Shown in pieces: positions 8,548 through 16,917 of a stretch of DNA of 64,000 nt. The translations under genes and the position numbers were made by a program. Position 1 is the first letter of the stretch; each line of letters starts with the position of its first letter. Under the pieces are notes generated by a model. That model saw only the letters and a program-made list of their open reading frames with translations, was not told where the DNA came from and did no database searches. Source of the stretch: Candidatus Defluviilinea proxima (lineage in GTDB: Bacteria; Chloroflexota; Anaerolineae; Anaerolineales; Villigracilaceae); the NCBI GenBank assembly GCA_016721115.1, contig JADKIW010000001.1:4665501-4729500 (forward strand), in the 5' to 3' direction.

Positions 8548-9618
8548 TCAACCTGTAGCACTGCTCCCTGCAATGTATATATTTCCACCAGTGTCAATAT
8601 CCATATCCCGTGGAATATCAGCTTCACTTGTCCCATAGAATGTGTGCCACTGATAAGTTCCTGAATTATTTAACTTTATAATTACAATATGAGGGAAACT
8701 TCCGCCGCCAAAGGCACGTAAAGGCCGGGTTGAACCAGGCCCATTCCAATCTTTACTTGTCCCAACTACATATACATTTCCATTGCTATCAACACCAATA
8801 CTATTAGGAAAGTCTAAATCAGACGATCCGTAAAAGGTATGCCATTGGTATACACCAAAAGCATCCAATTTTACAATTACAATATCTGCGTTTCCTGTAA
8901 AACCATTCAATGGTGAAATAGAACCCGGTCCATTCCAAGTGTCTACACTCCATCCTGTTAAAAATATATTGCCATTTAAATCTACACTAACACTTTTAGC
9001 CTCATCTCGTTCAACAGTTGTTGTTGCTCCATAAAAGGTGTGCCATTGATAAGTCCCAGCGTTATCAAGTTTTATTAAAACCATGTCCCCGCCACCAGCA
9101 AAAGTATTGAGAGGCGACGCATTACCTGGCCCATCCCAAGTAGCAGAACTTTGTCCCACTATATAAACATTTCCGTTACTATCAACAGCAATATCATTAG
9201 GGTAATCATTACCAGATGACCCATAAAAAGTATGCCATTGATATGCACCATCTCTATCCAGTTTTATTATCACCATATCCTGTCCCGCAACATAGCTATT
9301 GAGAGGCGATGTGGAATTAGGTCCATTCCATGCCGTACCACTGAACGCAGTTATATAAATATTTCCGTTTAAGTCCATGGCGATCTTGGCACTTTGGGTT
9401 GAATTAGAGCCATAGAACGTATGCCAGTCATAAGCAGGGACACTTGATATCAAGGGAACAGGAGACTGGCTATTATTAATCTTTAAAATTGAATCACCTG
9501 GGTACTTGTCTGCAGTAACTTTCCCTGCGTGAACAGGTACAACCGCAAAGACACCAGTAATCAAGGCTAAAACTAAAGCGATTCTTGTAATAATCAGATT
9601 TCGATTTTTTGTAAACAT
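8548..9618 (-). CDS. N-terminal part of secreted SBBP beta-propeller protein (ends at in-frame TGA)
   Basis: The start is ATG 9618 (GGGAGAGAAG before it); an ATG at 9639 lies too close to its own GGAGGA. A signal peptide occupies about residues 1-32 (IALVLALITGVFAVVPVHA). About six ~55-residue propeller repeats follow, each with WHTFYGS, D-S/N-GN-Y-GS and WNGP motifs, as in the SBBP family. The frame stops at TGA 8548-8550 after AGSSATG. The next codons, in the same frame, encode FVGGTSPLHSYSG and then another WHTFYG repeat, exactly where the other repeats have W (TGG). TGA therefore replaces an expected Trp codon. It ends other genes here normally (for example cbiQ), so recoding is unlikely. 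Confidence 0.82.
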   Translation of the reverse strand: MFTKNRNLIITRIALVLALITGVFAVVPVHAGKVTADKYPGDSILKINNSQSPVPLISSVPAYDWHTFYGSNSTQSAKIAMDLNGNIYITAFSGTAWNGPNSTSPLNSYVAGQDMVIIKLDRDGAYQWHTFYGSSGNDYPNDIAVDSNGNVYIVGQSSATWDGPGNASPLNTFAGGGDMVLIKLDNAGTYQWHTFYGATTTVERDEAKSVSVDLNGNIFLTGWSVDTWNGPGSISPLNGFTGNADIVIVKLDAFGVYQWHTFYGSSDLDFPNSIGVDSNGNVYVVGTSKDWNGPGSTRPLRAFGGGSFPHIVIIKLNNSGTYQWHTFYGTSEADIPRDMDIDTGGNIYIAGSSATG

Positions 9619-9730
9619 ACTTCTCTCCCTGGGAGACATTCCTCCCTAGCGATTTCAAAATTGTCTTTCGTACAGACAACCCATTGGGAATCAGTATAAA
9701 CCTAAGACTTTCAAAAACACAAGGTGATGG

Positions 9731-9752
9731 ATGTCACAGTTTTGTTACAGTA
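9731..9752 (-). promoter_or_regulatory. Shared upstream motif, copy B
   Basis: Minus strand: ACTGTAACAAAA then CTGTGACATCC, 92-113 nt upstream of the beta-propeller gene start. It aligns with the copies at 5531 and 14247. Confidence 0.4.
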
Positions 9753-9755
9753 AAA

Positions 9756-9781
9756 CAGTCCGCCTCTTTTGAGACGGACTG
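9756..9781 (-). terminator. Stem-loop terminator after the lipase-type surface gene
   Basis: CAGTCCGCCTC / GAGACGGACTG with a TTTT loop and one mismatch. It is a degenerate copy of the terminator at 5548-5589. The flanking ~40 nt up to the stop codon are also duplicated, so the cassette duplication extends past the coding region. Confidence 0.7.
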
Positions 9782-9817
9782 CTTGGTTGTTGTGTTGCTC
9801 TTTGACTATCCCCTACC

Positions 9818-10276
9818 CTACGGTGCAGCGATCACCAACTCTGTGGTCATCCCCACATCATCCAACGAAGTGTACCAGTAGTCGGTCGTCAGACCTTCTG
9901 TCGGGATCCCCAGGATCTCGTTGAAACTGCTCAAGTACTTCGTTCTCTCACTCGTGAACACCTTCACTCCATTCGTGCTCACCACTCGCACTGGTCCTCC
10001 GTTGATCCCATACCGCGGGAACACTCTCTGCCCGGGTAGGATCGAGTACGGTGTCGTGTTCTTCTTCACCCCTCCGATATACACATCCACTTCCGCTGTC
10101 TCTGTCTCACTTGGGTTCCCGATCACCAGGTACGTGATCATGCTGGCATCATCCAAGGAGGTGAACCAGAGTTCGGTCGAGGTTTGAGCTATCGGGTATC
10201 CCAACACTTCATTGAAACTGTTCCCATACTTCGTTCTCTCGTTTGTGAACACCTTCACTCCGTTCGTGCTCACCAC
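9818..10276 (-). CDS. C-terminal fragment of the lipase-type surface protein
   Basis: 152 codons encoding the rest of cassette unit 3 and unit 4, ending ELVIAAP. It continues the 10270-14127 frame after a small deletion at about 10274-10282. The homologous copies read CTCGCACTGGTCC, this one CTCATGCGGTCC, one base shorter. The ATG created there is not a real start. It is part of one gene running 14127 to 9818. Confidence 0.8.
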   Translation of the reverse strand: MVSTNGVKVFTNERTKYGNSFNEVLGYPIAQTSTELWFTSLDDASMITYLVIGNPSETETAEVDVYIGGVKKNTTPYSILPGQRVFPRYGINGGPVRVVSTNGVKVFTSERTKYLSSFNEILGIPTEGLTTDYWYTSLDDVGMTTELVIAAP

Positions 10277-10960
10277 TCATGCGGTCCTCCGTTGATCCCA
10301 TACCGCGGGAACACTCTCTGCCCAGGTAGGATCGAGTACGGTGTCGTGTTCTTCTTCACGCCTCCGATGTATACATCCACTTCCGCTGTCTCTGTCTCGC
10401 TCGGGTTCCCGATCACCAAGTACGTGATCATTCCCGCATCGTCATAGCTCGTGAACCAGAACTCTGTGTCCAGTTGGGTCGAGGGGAACCCCATCACTTC
10501 ATTGAAGCTGTTCCCATACTTCGTTCTCTCGCTCGTGAACACACTCACTCCGTTCGTGCTCACCACTCGTACCGGTCCGCCGTTGATCCCATACCGCGGG
10601 TACACTCTCTGCCCAGGCGGGATCGAGTATGGTGTTGTGTTCTTCTTCACTCCGCCGATGTACACATCCACCAGCGCTGTCTCTGTCGCACTCGGGTTCC
10701 CGATCACCAAATACGTGATCATCCCCGCATCGTCCAATGAGGTGAACCAGTATTCGGTCGTCAGTTGATCCGCGGGGAACCCTACGATCGAGTTGAAGCT
10801 GCTCCCGTAGATCGCCCTTTGGCTCGTGAACATCGCCACTCCGTTCGTGCTTCTCACTCGTACCGGTCCACCGTTGATCCCGTACCGATTTGTTATACGT
10901 CCGCTTGGTGCAACGGTGTAGTTCTTTGGTAAATTACTACCTATCGTTACATCTATATCC
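9818..10960 (-). repeat. C-terminal surface cassette, copy 4 (frameshifted)
   Basis: Four units in the same order as copies 2 and 3, interrupted in unit 3 near 10276. Unit 1 carries the variant VAMFTSQ. Confidence 0.88.
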
Positions 10961-13900
10961 GCACAATTTGCGCAAATCTGTGAAGTGTAGTTTTGACTTA
11001 TCTGGTTGCTTTGCAAGTTACTATATGTTCTATTAACCGGTGTAAATGTGTACCCACTCTTATAGGGCACGACCATTCCAGACCAACCACTAGGCACACT
11101 AATCGAGTAAATTCCGCCCCCATCTGCTGTGACGGTTTTAGCTGTCCCATCGAAGTAACTCAGTTTTGCCCCCGAAATTCCGGCGTTGCCAGTGATGGCT
11201 CGATAACTCGCATCAATCGTATACACATCCCCACTCGTATAACTCCCATTTCCTTCCCCCTCCCCACCTAGCGGATTATTCGCCGCGTCCTTGATGCTAT
11301 CATCATCCACCACATCCAAGCGGACCGTACCATTGCCAGACCCAGTATTCACCGTAACCGTGTAGACAGCGCCTGAAACAGGGGTCACACTTGTGATGGC
11401 TACACTTGTGACGCCAGTTGTGTAAAGGGCCAAGTCATCAAAGGGAGCAGTTGTGTTCACACCAGTAACGGATTCAGAGAACGTTACAGTGAAATTCACG
11501 CTGGCCAGATTGGTAGGATTAGTATTGCCACGGATGATGGATGTAACGCTTGGTGGGAAGATATCGAAATCTGTATATAAATATGGCACAGTAATATAAA
11601 CATCTTGCTCTTGTTGCGTAACTAGAGTAGTGCCACTCTCATCTGTCAGCAAGATGTTGGTAAGGGTATAAGGCCCATTATGTTGTGAAGCATAGATGTC
11701 CGCGCCACTGAACTGTAGGGTTAATGTGGATGTTCCTGCGGTCACATCCTGAATCGTCAATCCATGCGCTACAAAGTTTCCACTGTCATCCACCAAATCT
11801 GCGGACAGCCCTACCTTACCATTAATCGTTGCGGTGATGCCCGTCGTGACGTTTAGATATTGATAATGGGAAAGACCTGGATATATAGATGGGGTATCAG
11901 TGTAGATATTGTTGAGACTGAAGGTGTTTGGTGAAATCTGGAAAACGAGACTTGTACCTCGTTCGAATGGTGGGCTACTGGCAGTTGTACCAGTGGTAAC
12001 CAAGCGCACTTCTGCATATCCGGGAGCGTTTGGTACCGTGTAAGAAGCCTGATATTGCCCATTACCAATGGATAACAGTGAGAGAGTATCAGTGACATTA
12101 TCTGACCGCAGAACATTGGCAGTGACCGTTGCGCTGGAAGGTAAGCCAGCAAGCGTGGCTGTTATGGTTGCAGTTGTACCAGGCGTATACCATTGTTTAT
12201 CAAGGTTTCCAGTTATAGCAACGTTACTGTCAAACGCCGCAAAATCACTAAATGTGGTTCCACCAGTCGGGACACTCTCAGACTGCAATTTCAACTGCCA
12301 GGTTCCAGCGATTGCATTCGGGAAGTAATATGTTCCGGCATTGGTATCTTCCGAGTAAGTGACAAGGCTTGGATTGGCTGTAGCAAAAGCTGGGTTAATC
12401 GTTTGACCATTGGGGTCAACCAACGTAAGCGCCAATGTACCACTCTGCCATTGTGAGGCAAACAATGCAGCGCCTCCCTCGAGAGAAATATTACGTATGG
12501 AAACTTGTCCTGATTGCAACGTACCGTATTCAACTGGCGTGTGTTGCGCTAGTGTCGGTGTTGAAATGATCTGTGGAGAGATCATCTTTGTTGGGGCACT
12601 TTGCTGAATTGCAGATGCTGTGCTGACATTGCCACAATTCGATGCACCATCTATCAATATTTTCTTGATGCACTGGGTATAGCTCGTACTCGCTCCGCCA
12701 TCGCGGATAAAGTAAGTGTGAGTGCCAAAATTGAATAGTCCATTACTACCTGGACCGTGTACTTCATCTGTCGTCCAGCGGTCAAAGGTACCCAGCGAAG
12801 TCGCCCTTCCACTATCTGTTGGTACAGCGCCATCATCTGCCCCTGGAATCAGCGCATCCATTGCTATGCCTGCCGCGCTACGAGTGAAAAGAGGCGCGTC
12901 TCCACTGATCGCATGATAAATTACATAGTTTTTATTGTTTACATCATTGTTTTTGTGATGATTCATGTTGAAAAGCATCATGCCTAGCACGGAGAAATCA
13001 CACGCCGCAGGTTGATAATTCTTACAAGCTGTGCCCAGCGATACTCCGTTGAGCGGGAAAGCGAGAGCATCATCAGGCGTACCTAGGTGCGGACTACCAA
13101 AGGTGAACAAAGCCGCTACATCACCTCGATACTTTGGTCCCTCGATGTAGGCCCTTGCCACTAACCCGCCCATACTATGGGCAATGAGGATAACTTTGGA
13201 TTGTTCCGGATTAAGGGCTCTGGCATTATCAATAGCATCCATAAGGTGGGAAACATTATTTTCAAGTGAGGGAGTGTAGCAGGGATTACTCACTAATCTG
13301 GCATAGGTAATTTCGTTATCGTCAGTGTAACCGAAATCGGTTTTCAACCTATCGCCCGCACCTTGAAAATAGTCTTTTGCTTCCTGCGGAGTGGTGAGGT
13401 CATACTTTGCGTTGGTACATCCAATAATTTGAGGTGGGAACCCGCGCCAGCCGTGGACAAAAACAATAGACGGTTTTTCAACACGAAATGTAAATTGATT
13501 GGCTGTGCCACCAACATCATGGCCATATTGATCTGTTGCATTAACCTGCCATGTATATTGGATTCCTCTTTCTAATACTTGTGACGTCGTATAACAATTT
13601 GACTTGATATTATGCACAAAGTCTATCAATGTCCAGTCTGATGTCTTATTAAGTTGAAAAGTATAATTGCTAGCCTCAGGAAGTCCTTGCCAACAAAATG
13701 TGGGGCTACGCGTGGATACCGTGGATTGATTCGCAGGGGAAATCAGGGTTATTTTTTTGGGCAGATACAAATTTTTCAGGTATGAGTATGCAGGATTAAC
13801 AGAGATAGAGACACCAACAGAAATATATTCACTGCTTGGACTATACACCCAAAGATAATAATTTCCTGCGGGTACCCCAGACAATGTATAGAACCCAGCT

Positions 13901-14127
13901 GCGTTTGTTGTGGTAGAAGAAATGATAACGTTATATGGTGGTACTTGGGTTGTGAGGGCAACCTGCACATTGACTAATGGCGTAGTAGAGTAGAAAGCTG
14001 TCCCGCTGATTGTCGATCCAGTTGCCGCTAAAGCAGTAGTCGGACTTAAATTCACAGCCAATAGGCATAACAATATCACCGCACTCCACAATTTCGTGGC
14101 CTGCTGGCGAAAGCGAACAATGTTCAT
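10270..14127 (-). CDS. Secreted lipase-like alpha/beta-hydrolase with Ig-like domains and repeat cassette (N-terminal part)
   Basis: 1,285 codons; AGGAGG sits 6-7 nt before the ATG. The signal peptide ends near ALAAT (residue ~36). Residues ~37-110 are a carboxypeptidase-regulatory-like domain and ~125-215 an FN3-like domain (YTWQVNATDQYG). Residues ~220-490 are an alpha/beta-hydrolase of the PGAP1/lipase type: oxyanion region FVHGWRG, nucleophile elbow IAHSMGGLVARAY, likely acid in DDGAVPTDSG and likely His in DEVHGPG. Several Ig-like beta domains, a Big-type domain (FTVTFSESVTGVN) and the repeat cassette follow. The enzyme part looks complete, so extracellular ester or lipid hydrolysis is plausible; the substrate is unknown. 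The last five residues are out of frame owing to the deletion near 10276. Confidence 0.83.
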   Translation of the reverse strand: MNIVRFRQQATKLWSAVILLCLLAVNLSPTTALAATGSTISGTAFYSTTPLVNVQVALTTQVPPYNVIISSTTTNAAGFYTLSGVPAGNYYLWVYSPSSEYISVGVSISVNPAYSYLKNLYLPKKITLISPANQSTVSTRSPTFCWQGLPEASNYTFQLNKTSDWTLIDFVHNIKSNCYTTSQVLERGIQYTWQVNATDQYGHDVGGTANQFTFRVEKPSIVFVHGWRGFPPQIIGCTNAKYDLTTPQEAKDYFQGAGDRLKTDFGYTDDNEITYARLVSNPCYTPSLENNVSHLMDAIDNARALNPEQSKVILIAHSMGGLVARAYIEGPKYRGDVAALFTFGSPHLGTPDDALAFPLNGVSLGTACKNYQPAACDFSVLGMMLFNMNHHKNNDVNNKNYVIYHAISGDAPLFTRSAAGIAMDALIPGADDGAVPTDSGRATSLGTFDRWTTDEVHGPGSNGLFNFGTHTYFIRDGGASTSYTQCIKKILIDGASNCGNVSTASAIQQSAPTKMISPQIISTPTLAQHTPVEYGTLQSGQVSIRNISLEGGAALFASQWQSGTLALTLVDPNGQTINPAFATANPSLVTYSEDTNAGTYYFPNAIAGTWQLKLQSESVPTGGTTFSDFAAFDSNVAITGNLDKQWYTPGTTATITATLAGLPSSATVTANVLRSDNVTDTLSLLSIGNGQYQASYTVPNAPGYAEVRLVTTGTTASSPPFERGTSLVFQISPNTFSLNNIYTDTPSIYPGLSHYQYLNVTTGITATINGKVGLSADLVDDSGNFVAHGLTIQDVTAGTSTLTLQFSGADIYASQHNGPYTLTNILLTDESGTTLVTQQEQDVYITVPYLYTDFDIFPPSVTSIIRGNTNPTNLASVNFTVTFSESVTGVNTTAPFDDLALYTTGVTSVAITSVTPVSGAVYTVTVNTGSGNGTVRLDVVDDDSIKDAANNPLGGEGEGNGSYTSGDVYTIDASYRAITGNAGISGAKLSYFDGTAKTVTADGGGIYSISVPSGWSGMVVPYKSGYTFTPVNRTYSNLQSNQISQNYTSQICANCADIDVTIGSNLPKNYTVAPSGRITNRYGINGGPVRVRSTNGVAMFTSQRAIYGSSFNSIVGFPADQLTTEYWFTSLDDAGMITYLVIGNPSATETALVDVYIGGVKKNTTPYSIPPGQRVYPRYGINGGPVRVVSTNGVSVFTSERTKYGNSFNEVMGFPSTQLDTEFWFTSYDDAGMITYLVIGNPSETETAEVDVYIGGVKKNTTPYSILPGQRVFPRYGINGGPHEW

Positions 14128-14246
14128 GGGATCCTCCTAATTGAAAAAAACATAACTTCAAAGGGATTAGAATTTCGATGAGGGCTTCATATGCTCCCTG
14201 TCCAAGTATTAGTTTAGGGAGTATGCAAGACAAATACAACTGTCAT

Positions 14247-14268
14247 ATGTCACAAATTTGATTATAAC
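14247..14268 (-). promoter_or_regulatory. Shared upstream motif, copy C
   Basis: Minus strand: GTTATAATCAAA then TTTGTGACATATG, 120 nt upstream of the lipase-type gene start. It matches the copies at 5531 and 9731 in the core TGTGACAT. Confidence 0.4.
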
Positions 14269-14298
14269 TAGGTTGCCTACTGCCCCGCAGAAACCAAA

Positions 14299-14324
14299 AA
14301 GTCCGCCTCCTGCGAGACGGACTT
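14299..14324 (-). terminator. Terminator of the metal-uptake operon
   Basis: An 11-bp stem with one mismatch (AAGTCCGTCTC / GAGGCGGACTT on the minus strand) followed by TTTTTGGTTT. It lies 43 nt past the cbiO stop. Confidence 0.75.
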
Positions 14325-14366
14325 CCTTTCTGGTCACTTTTCACTATTTATTTCCCTGCTCTCCCC

Positions 14367-15077
14367 TTACGCCCTCTCCAACCCATGTGCTTCCAACAAC
14401 TTCGCATCAGCGAGAATCTTTTTCGTATCCCCATCTGCCACGATGAGACCTTCATCCATCACAATCGTGCGGGGAAAGAGTTCCTCGACCAGTTTCATAT
14501 CGTGCGTAGACACTAACATCGTGATGGGCAATTCGCGCAACAGGTTGATCAATGTCCTTCTCGCACGCGGATCGAGTCCCGCCGAGGGTTCGTCCAATAC
14601 CAGTATCTGCGGGTTCATCGAAAGGACGGTCGCGATGGCGATGCGTTTCTTCTCCCCCACGCTCAAGTGGTGCGACATGCGGTCACGATACCCTGACATT
14701 CTCACATCGCTCAACGCCGCTTCGACTCGTGCACGCACTTCATCTTTAGGCAAGCCCATGTGAAGTGGACCAAATGCCACGTCCTCGAACACCGTCGGCG
14801 AGAAGAGTTGATCGTCGGGGTTCTGGAACACGAGTCCGACCATTGAACGGATGACAGGCAAATTGTCACGAGTGAGGCGGGCGTTTCCCACGGTCACATC
14901 GCCGTTGCCGGTCAAAATCCCATTCAGGTGCAACATCAAAGTGGATTTGCCCGCGCCGTTCGGTCCCACCAGCGCTACCTTTTCGCCGGGGCACATCTCG
15001 AACGAAACACCGCGCAACGCCTGATGCCCATCGTGATATGAAAAATGTAGATCCTTAACTTGTAAAACGTTTGTCAT
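14367..15077 (-). CDS. cbiO: Energy-coupling factor transporter ATPase (CbiO/NikO type)
   Basis: 236 residues, normal length for the ATPase of a group I ECF metal transporter. Walker A is GPNGAGKST (~38-46), the Q-loop VFQNPDDQLF, the signature LSVGEKKR, and Walker B ILVLDEPSAGLD. VSTHD carries the switch His. It powers uptake through CbiM and CbiQ at the cytoplasmic membrane. The ATG overlaps the cbiQ stop (ATGA), so translation is coupled. Cobalt or nickel is the family's usual cargo; the sequence does not decide between them. Last gene of the operon. Confidence 0.93.
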   Translation of the reverse strand: MTNVLQVKDLHFSYHDGHQALRGVSFEMCPGEKVALVGPNGAGKSTLMLHLNGILTGNGDVTVGNARLTRDNLPVIRSMVGLVFQNPDDQLFSPTVFEDVAFGPLHMGLPKDEVRARVEAALSDVRMSGYRDRMSHHLSVGEKKRIAIATVLSMNPQILVLDEPSAGLDPRARRTLINLLRELPITMLVSTHDMKLVEELFPRTIVMDEGLIVADGDTKKILADAKLLEAHGLERA

Positions 15078-15865
15078 AGTCGGCCCGCCAATTGAAGCAA
15101 AAGAAAAAATAGAATTGAAAACGCCATCGTAGCGTAATCTGTGCGATGAAGTTCATGCGGATTCATCGTCTGCAAATGACCCGTATACCCGCGCGCCAGC
15201 ATCGCATTGTAGACTCTGTCACTGCGTTCGTAACTCCGCAAAAAAAGTTGACCCGCCATATTGCCAGCGACTCCTGCACGCCATGCCACGCTTCCACCCG
15301 ACCTCGAGCCTGCCGCGGCCGCCGAACGAGCTTCTCTTGCCCTAAGCAGACGGAAGACTTCATCCGCAAGTACAAAGAGATACCGATAGAGGAACGCGAT
15401 GATCGTGGTCAATATCATCGGCACGCGCAAATGTTCCAACGCATGGACAATATCTGGGAAACGCGCTGTTGCCACGAGCAAGATCGCCATCTGCACCGAA
15501 AGCCATGAACGAATGACGATACTTACAAAACGTAGAAGACCCGCATCGGTGATCGTCAGGTCCCACATGAGGAAGCGGAACGATGTAATTGGATTCCCTG
15601 GAATAGAAAAGAGGACTGTAATCGCAACGAGCGCAAACGGGAATGCAACGAAAGAACGTCTCAAAGTGAACGTTATGCCGAGGTTCGAAAGCGCAGTCAC
15701 GAACAACAGGAACAACAACGAAAGCCCAAATCCGATCCACGCACCATCGGGCAAAAGGGCATTCGAAAGGATGAACGCAACAGTCACCACCACCTTCGCA
15801 CGTGGGTCAAGGCGATGGATGAAACTTTCGGTATCATGATAACGGTCAAAAGCGTCAAAGTGCAT
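15074..15865 (-). CDS. cbiQ: Energy-coupling factor transmembrane protein (CbiQ type)
   Basis: 263 residues with five or so hydrophobic segments. GGGAGA precedes the ATG. The cytoplasmic coupling region contains RAREARSAAAAG and RVYNAMLARGYTG, fitting the paired A-R-G coupling motifs of ECF T-components. It links the ATPase to the substrate-binding CbiM. Overlaps cbiO by 4 nt. A 99-bp gap with an inverted-repeat element separates it from cbiM. Confidence 0.92.
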   Translation of the reverse strand: MHFDAFDRYHDTESFIHRLDPRAKVVVTVAFILSNALLPDGAWIGFGLSLLFLLFVTALSNLGITFTLRRSFVAFPFALVAITVLFSIPGNPITSFRFLMWDLTITDAGLLRFVSIVIRSWLSVQMAILLVATARFPDIVHALEHLRVPMILTTIIAFLYRYLFVLADEVFRLLRAREARSAAAAGSRSGGSVAWRAGVAGNMAGQLFLRSYERSDRVYNAMLARGYTGHLQTMNPHELHRTDYATMAFSILFFLLLQLAGRL

Positions 15866-15879
15866 GATTATCTCCCGCG

Positions 15880-15953
15880 CTGAGCGGAATGAGGAGTGCT
15901 TTTTGCGACGAATGTAGTCGAAGCGCCCTTCGACTTCGCTGCGCTCCGCTCAG
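15880..15953. repeat. REP-like inverted repeat between cbiM and cbiQ
   Basis: The outer arms CTGAGCGGA (15880-15888) and TCCGCTCAG (15945-15953) are complementary. An inner hairpin pairs GTCGAAG (15917-15923) with CTTCGAC (15928-15934). The sequence CTGAGCGGAGCGCAGCGAAG on the minus strand is the kind of extragenic palindrome found dispersed in many environmental genomes. It may tune expression of cbiQO relative to cbiM; that is inference. Confidence 0.6.
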
Positions 15954-15964
15954 GGAGGAATACA

Positions 15965-16903
15965 TTACGATATCTTCTTCTGCAGCGAACGACCAGCAAG
16001 GAAGGCGAGCGCCAGCACGACCATCACACCGATCGCACCAGCGACAATTGTCGAAATGGGGGTAGAACCGAGAAATGGAATGGTGTAATCAGGGATAACC
16101 TGATACGGTGAGGACTGACCATTTCCCAAGAATCCAATGTTTTCAGCGACTCTTTCCAGGCCATCAGGGGAAGCAGAAGCAAATGGTGAAAGCAACACAA
16201 CGAACAAAGTGATGAGAACGCCCGCAACAACCCAACCTCGGCTACCTTCTGCGGAGGCTGAGCCTTCGCCAAGCAGGTCTGGCCGTGTGCGAAAGATAAA
16301 TGCTAACGCAGCGACAGTGATCACCGCTTCACCAAGCCCGATCAACGCATGAATGCCCAGCATGGCAGGCACAACAATATCAATTCGAGCAGTTCCACTC
16401 AACCAGAGTTGAAGCGACGTCGTCAACGCCCCCGTCATGACAGAAAGCCATGCGGCAATGCCAGCCATAATAAGTTTTGTCTTCTGGCTTTTGCCAGCGG
16501 CAGAACGGTATAGCCCATATCCAACAGCGACCGTCAACAATCCCATATTAAGAATGTTTGCGCCCATCACGATCAAGCCGCCATCCTGGAACAACAGTCC
16601 CTGCACGGCGATGACCGCCGTCATGGCAAGCATCCCCGCCCACGGACCAAGCGTGATCGCCGCCAGTGTACCGCCCAACAAGTGACCAGATGTCCCGCCT
16701 GCGACAGGGAAGTTAATCATCTGCGCGGCAAAAATAAATGCCGCCATCACACCCATCAATGGGACTTGTCTCTCTCCCAAACTTTTATTCGTACGAGAGA
16801 TCGCAACCGCCAGAATTGCGACCGTGATCGCCCAGCAGATCAAAGAAATGATGATGCTGAGAAATCCATCGGGAATATGCATCGGCTCAGGTGAATATAA
16901 CAT
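15965..16903 (-). CDS. cbiM: ECF metal transporter substrate-binding protein CbiM fused to PDGLE (CbiN/NikN-like) domain
   Basis: The start at 16903 is set by AGGAG 6-7 nt upstream, 15 nt after the fur stop, giving MLYSPEPMHIPDGF. Most family members begin at MHIPDG (16882 here), where the N-terminal amine and His2 bind metal, so processing or an internal start at 16882 is possible. Residues to ~210 form the CbiM/NikM membrane core, with AGGTSGHLLGG carrying the further metal-site His. After a linker, a C-terminal part with PDGLERVAE and one membrane segment matches the PDGLE domain, replacing a separate CbiN. Cargo is nickel or cobalt by family; no B12 riboswitch was seen. Confidence 0.9.
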   Translation of the reverse strand: MLYSPEPMHIPDGFLSIIISLICWAITVAILAVAISRTNKSLGERQVPLMGVMAAFIFAAQMINFPVAGGTSGHLLGGTLAAITLGPWAGMLAMTAVIAVQGLLFQDGGLIVMGANILNMGLLTVAVGYGLYRSAAGKSQKTKLIMAGIAAWLSVMTGALTTSLQLWLSGTARIDIVVPAMLGIHALIGLGEAVITVAALAFIFRTRPDLLGEGSASAEGSRGWVVAGVLITLFVVLLSPFASASPDGLERVAENIGFLGNGQSSPYQVIPDYTIPFLGSTPISTIVAGAIGVMVVLALAFLAGRSLQKKIS

Positions 16904-16917
16904 GTAAGTCTCCTCTA

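Noticed and set aside
8548..8550. TGA recoded as Trp or selenocysteine
   Set aside because: TGA is an ordinary stop in neighbouring genes, Trp is TGG elsewhere in the same gene, and no SECIS-like hairpin or selenocysteine context was evident.
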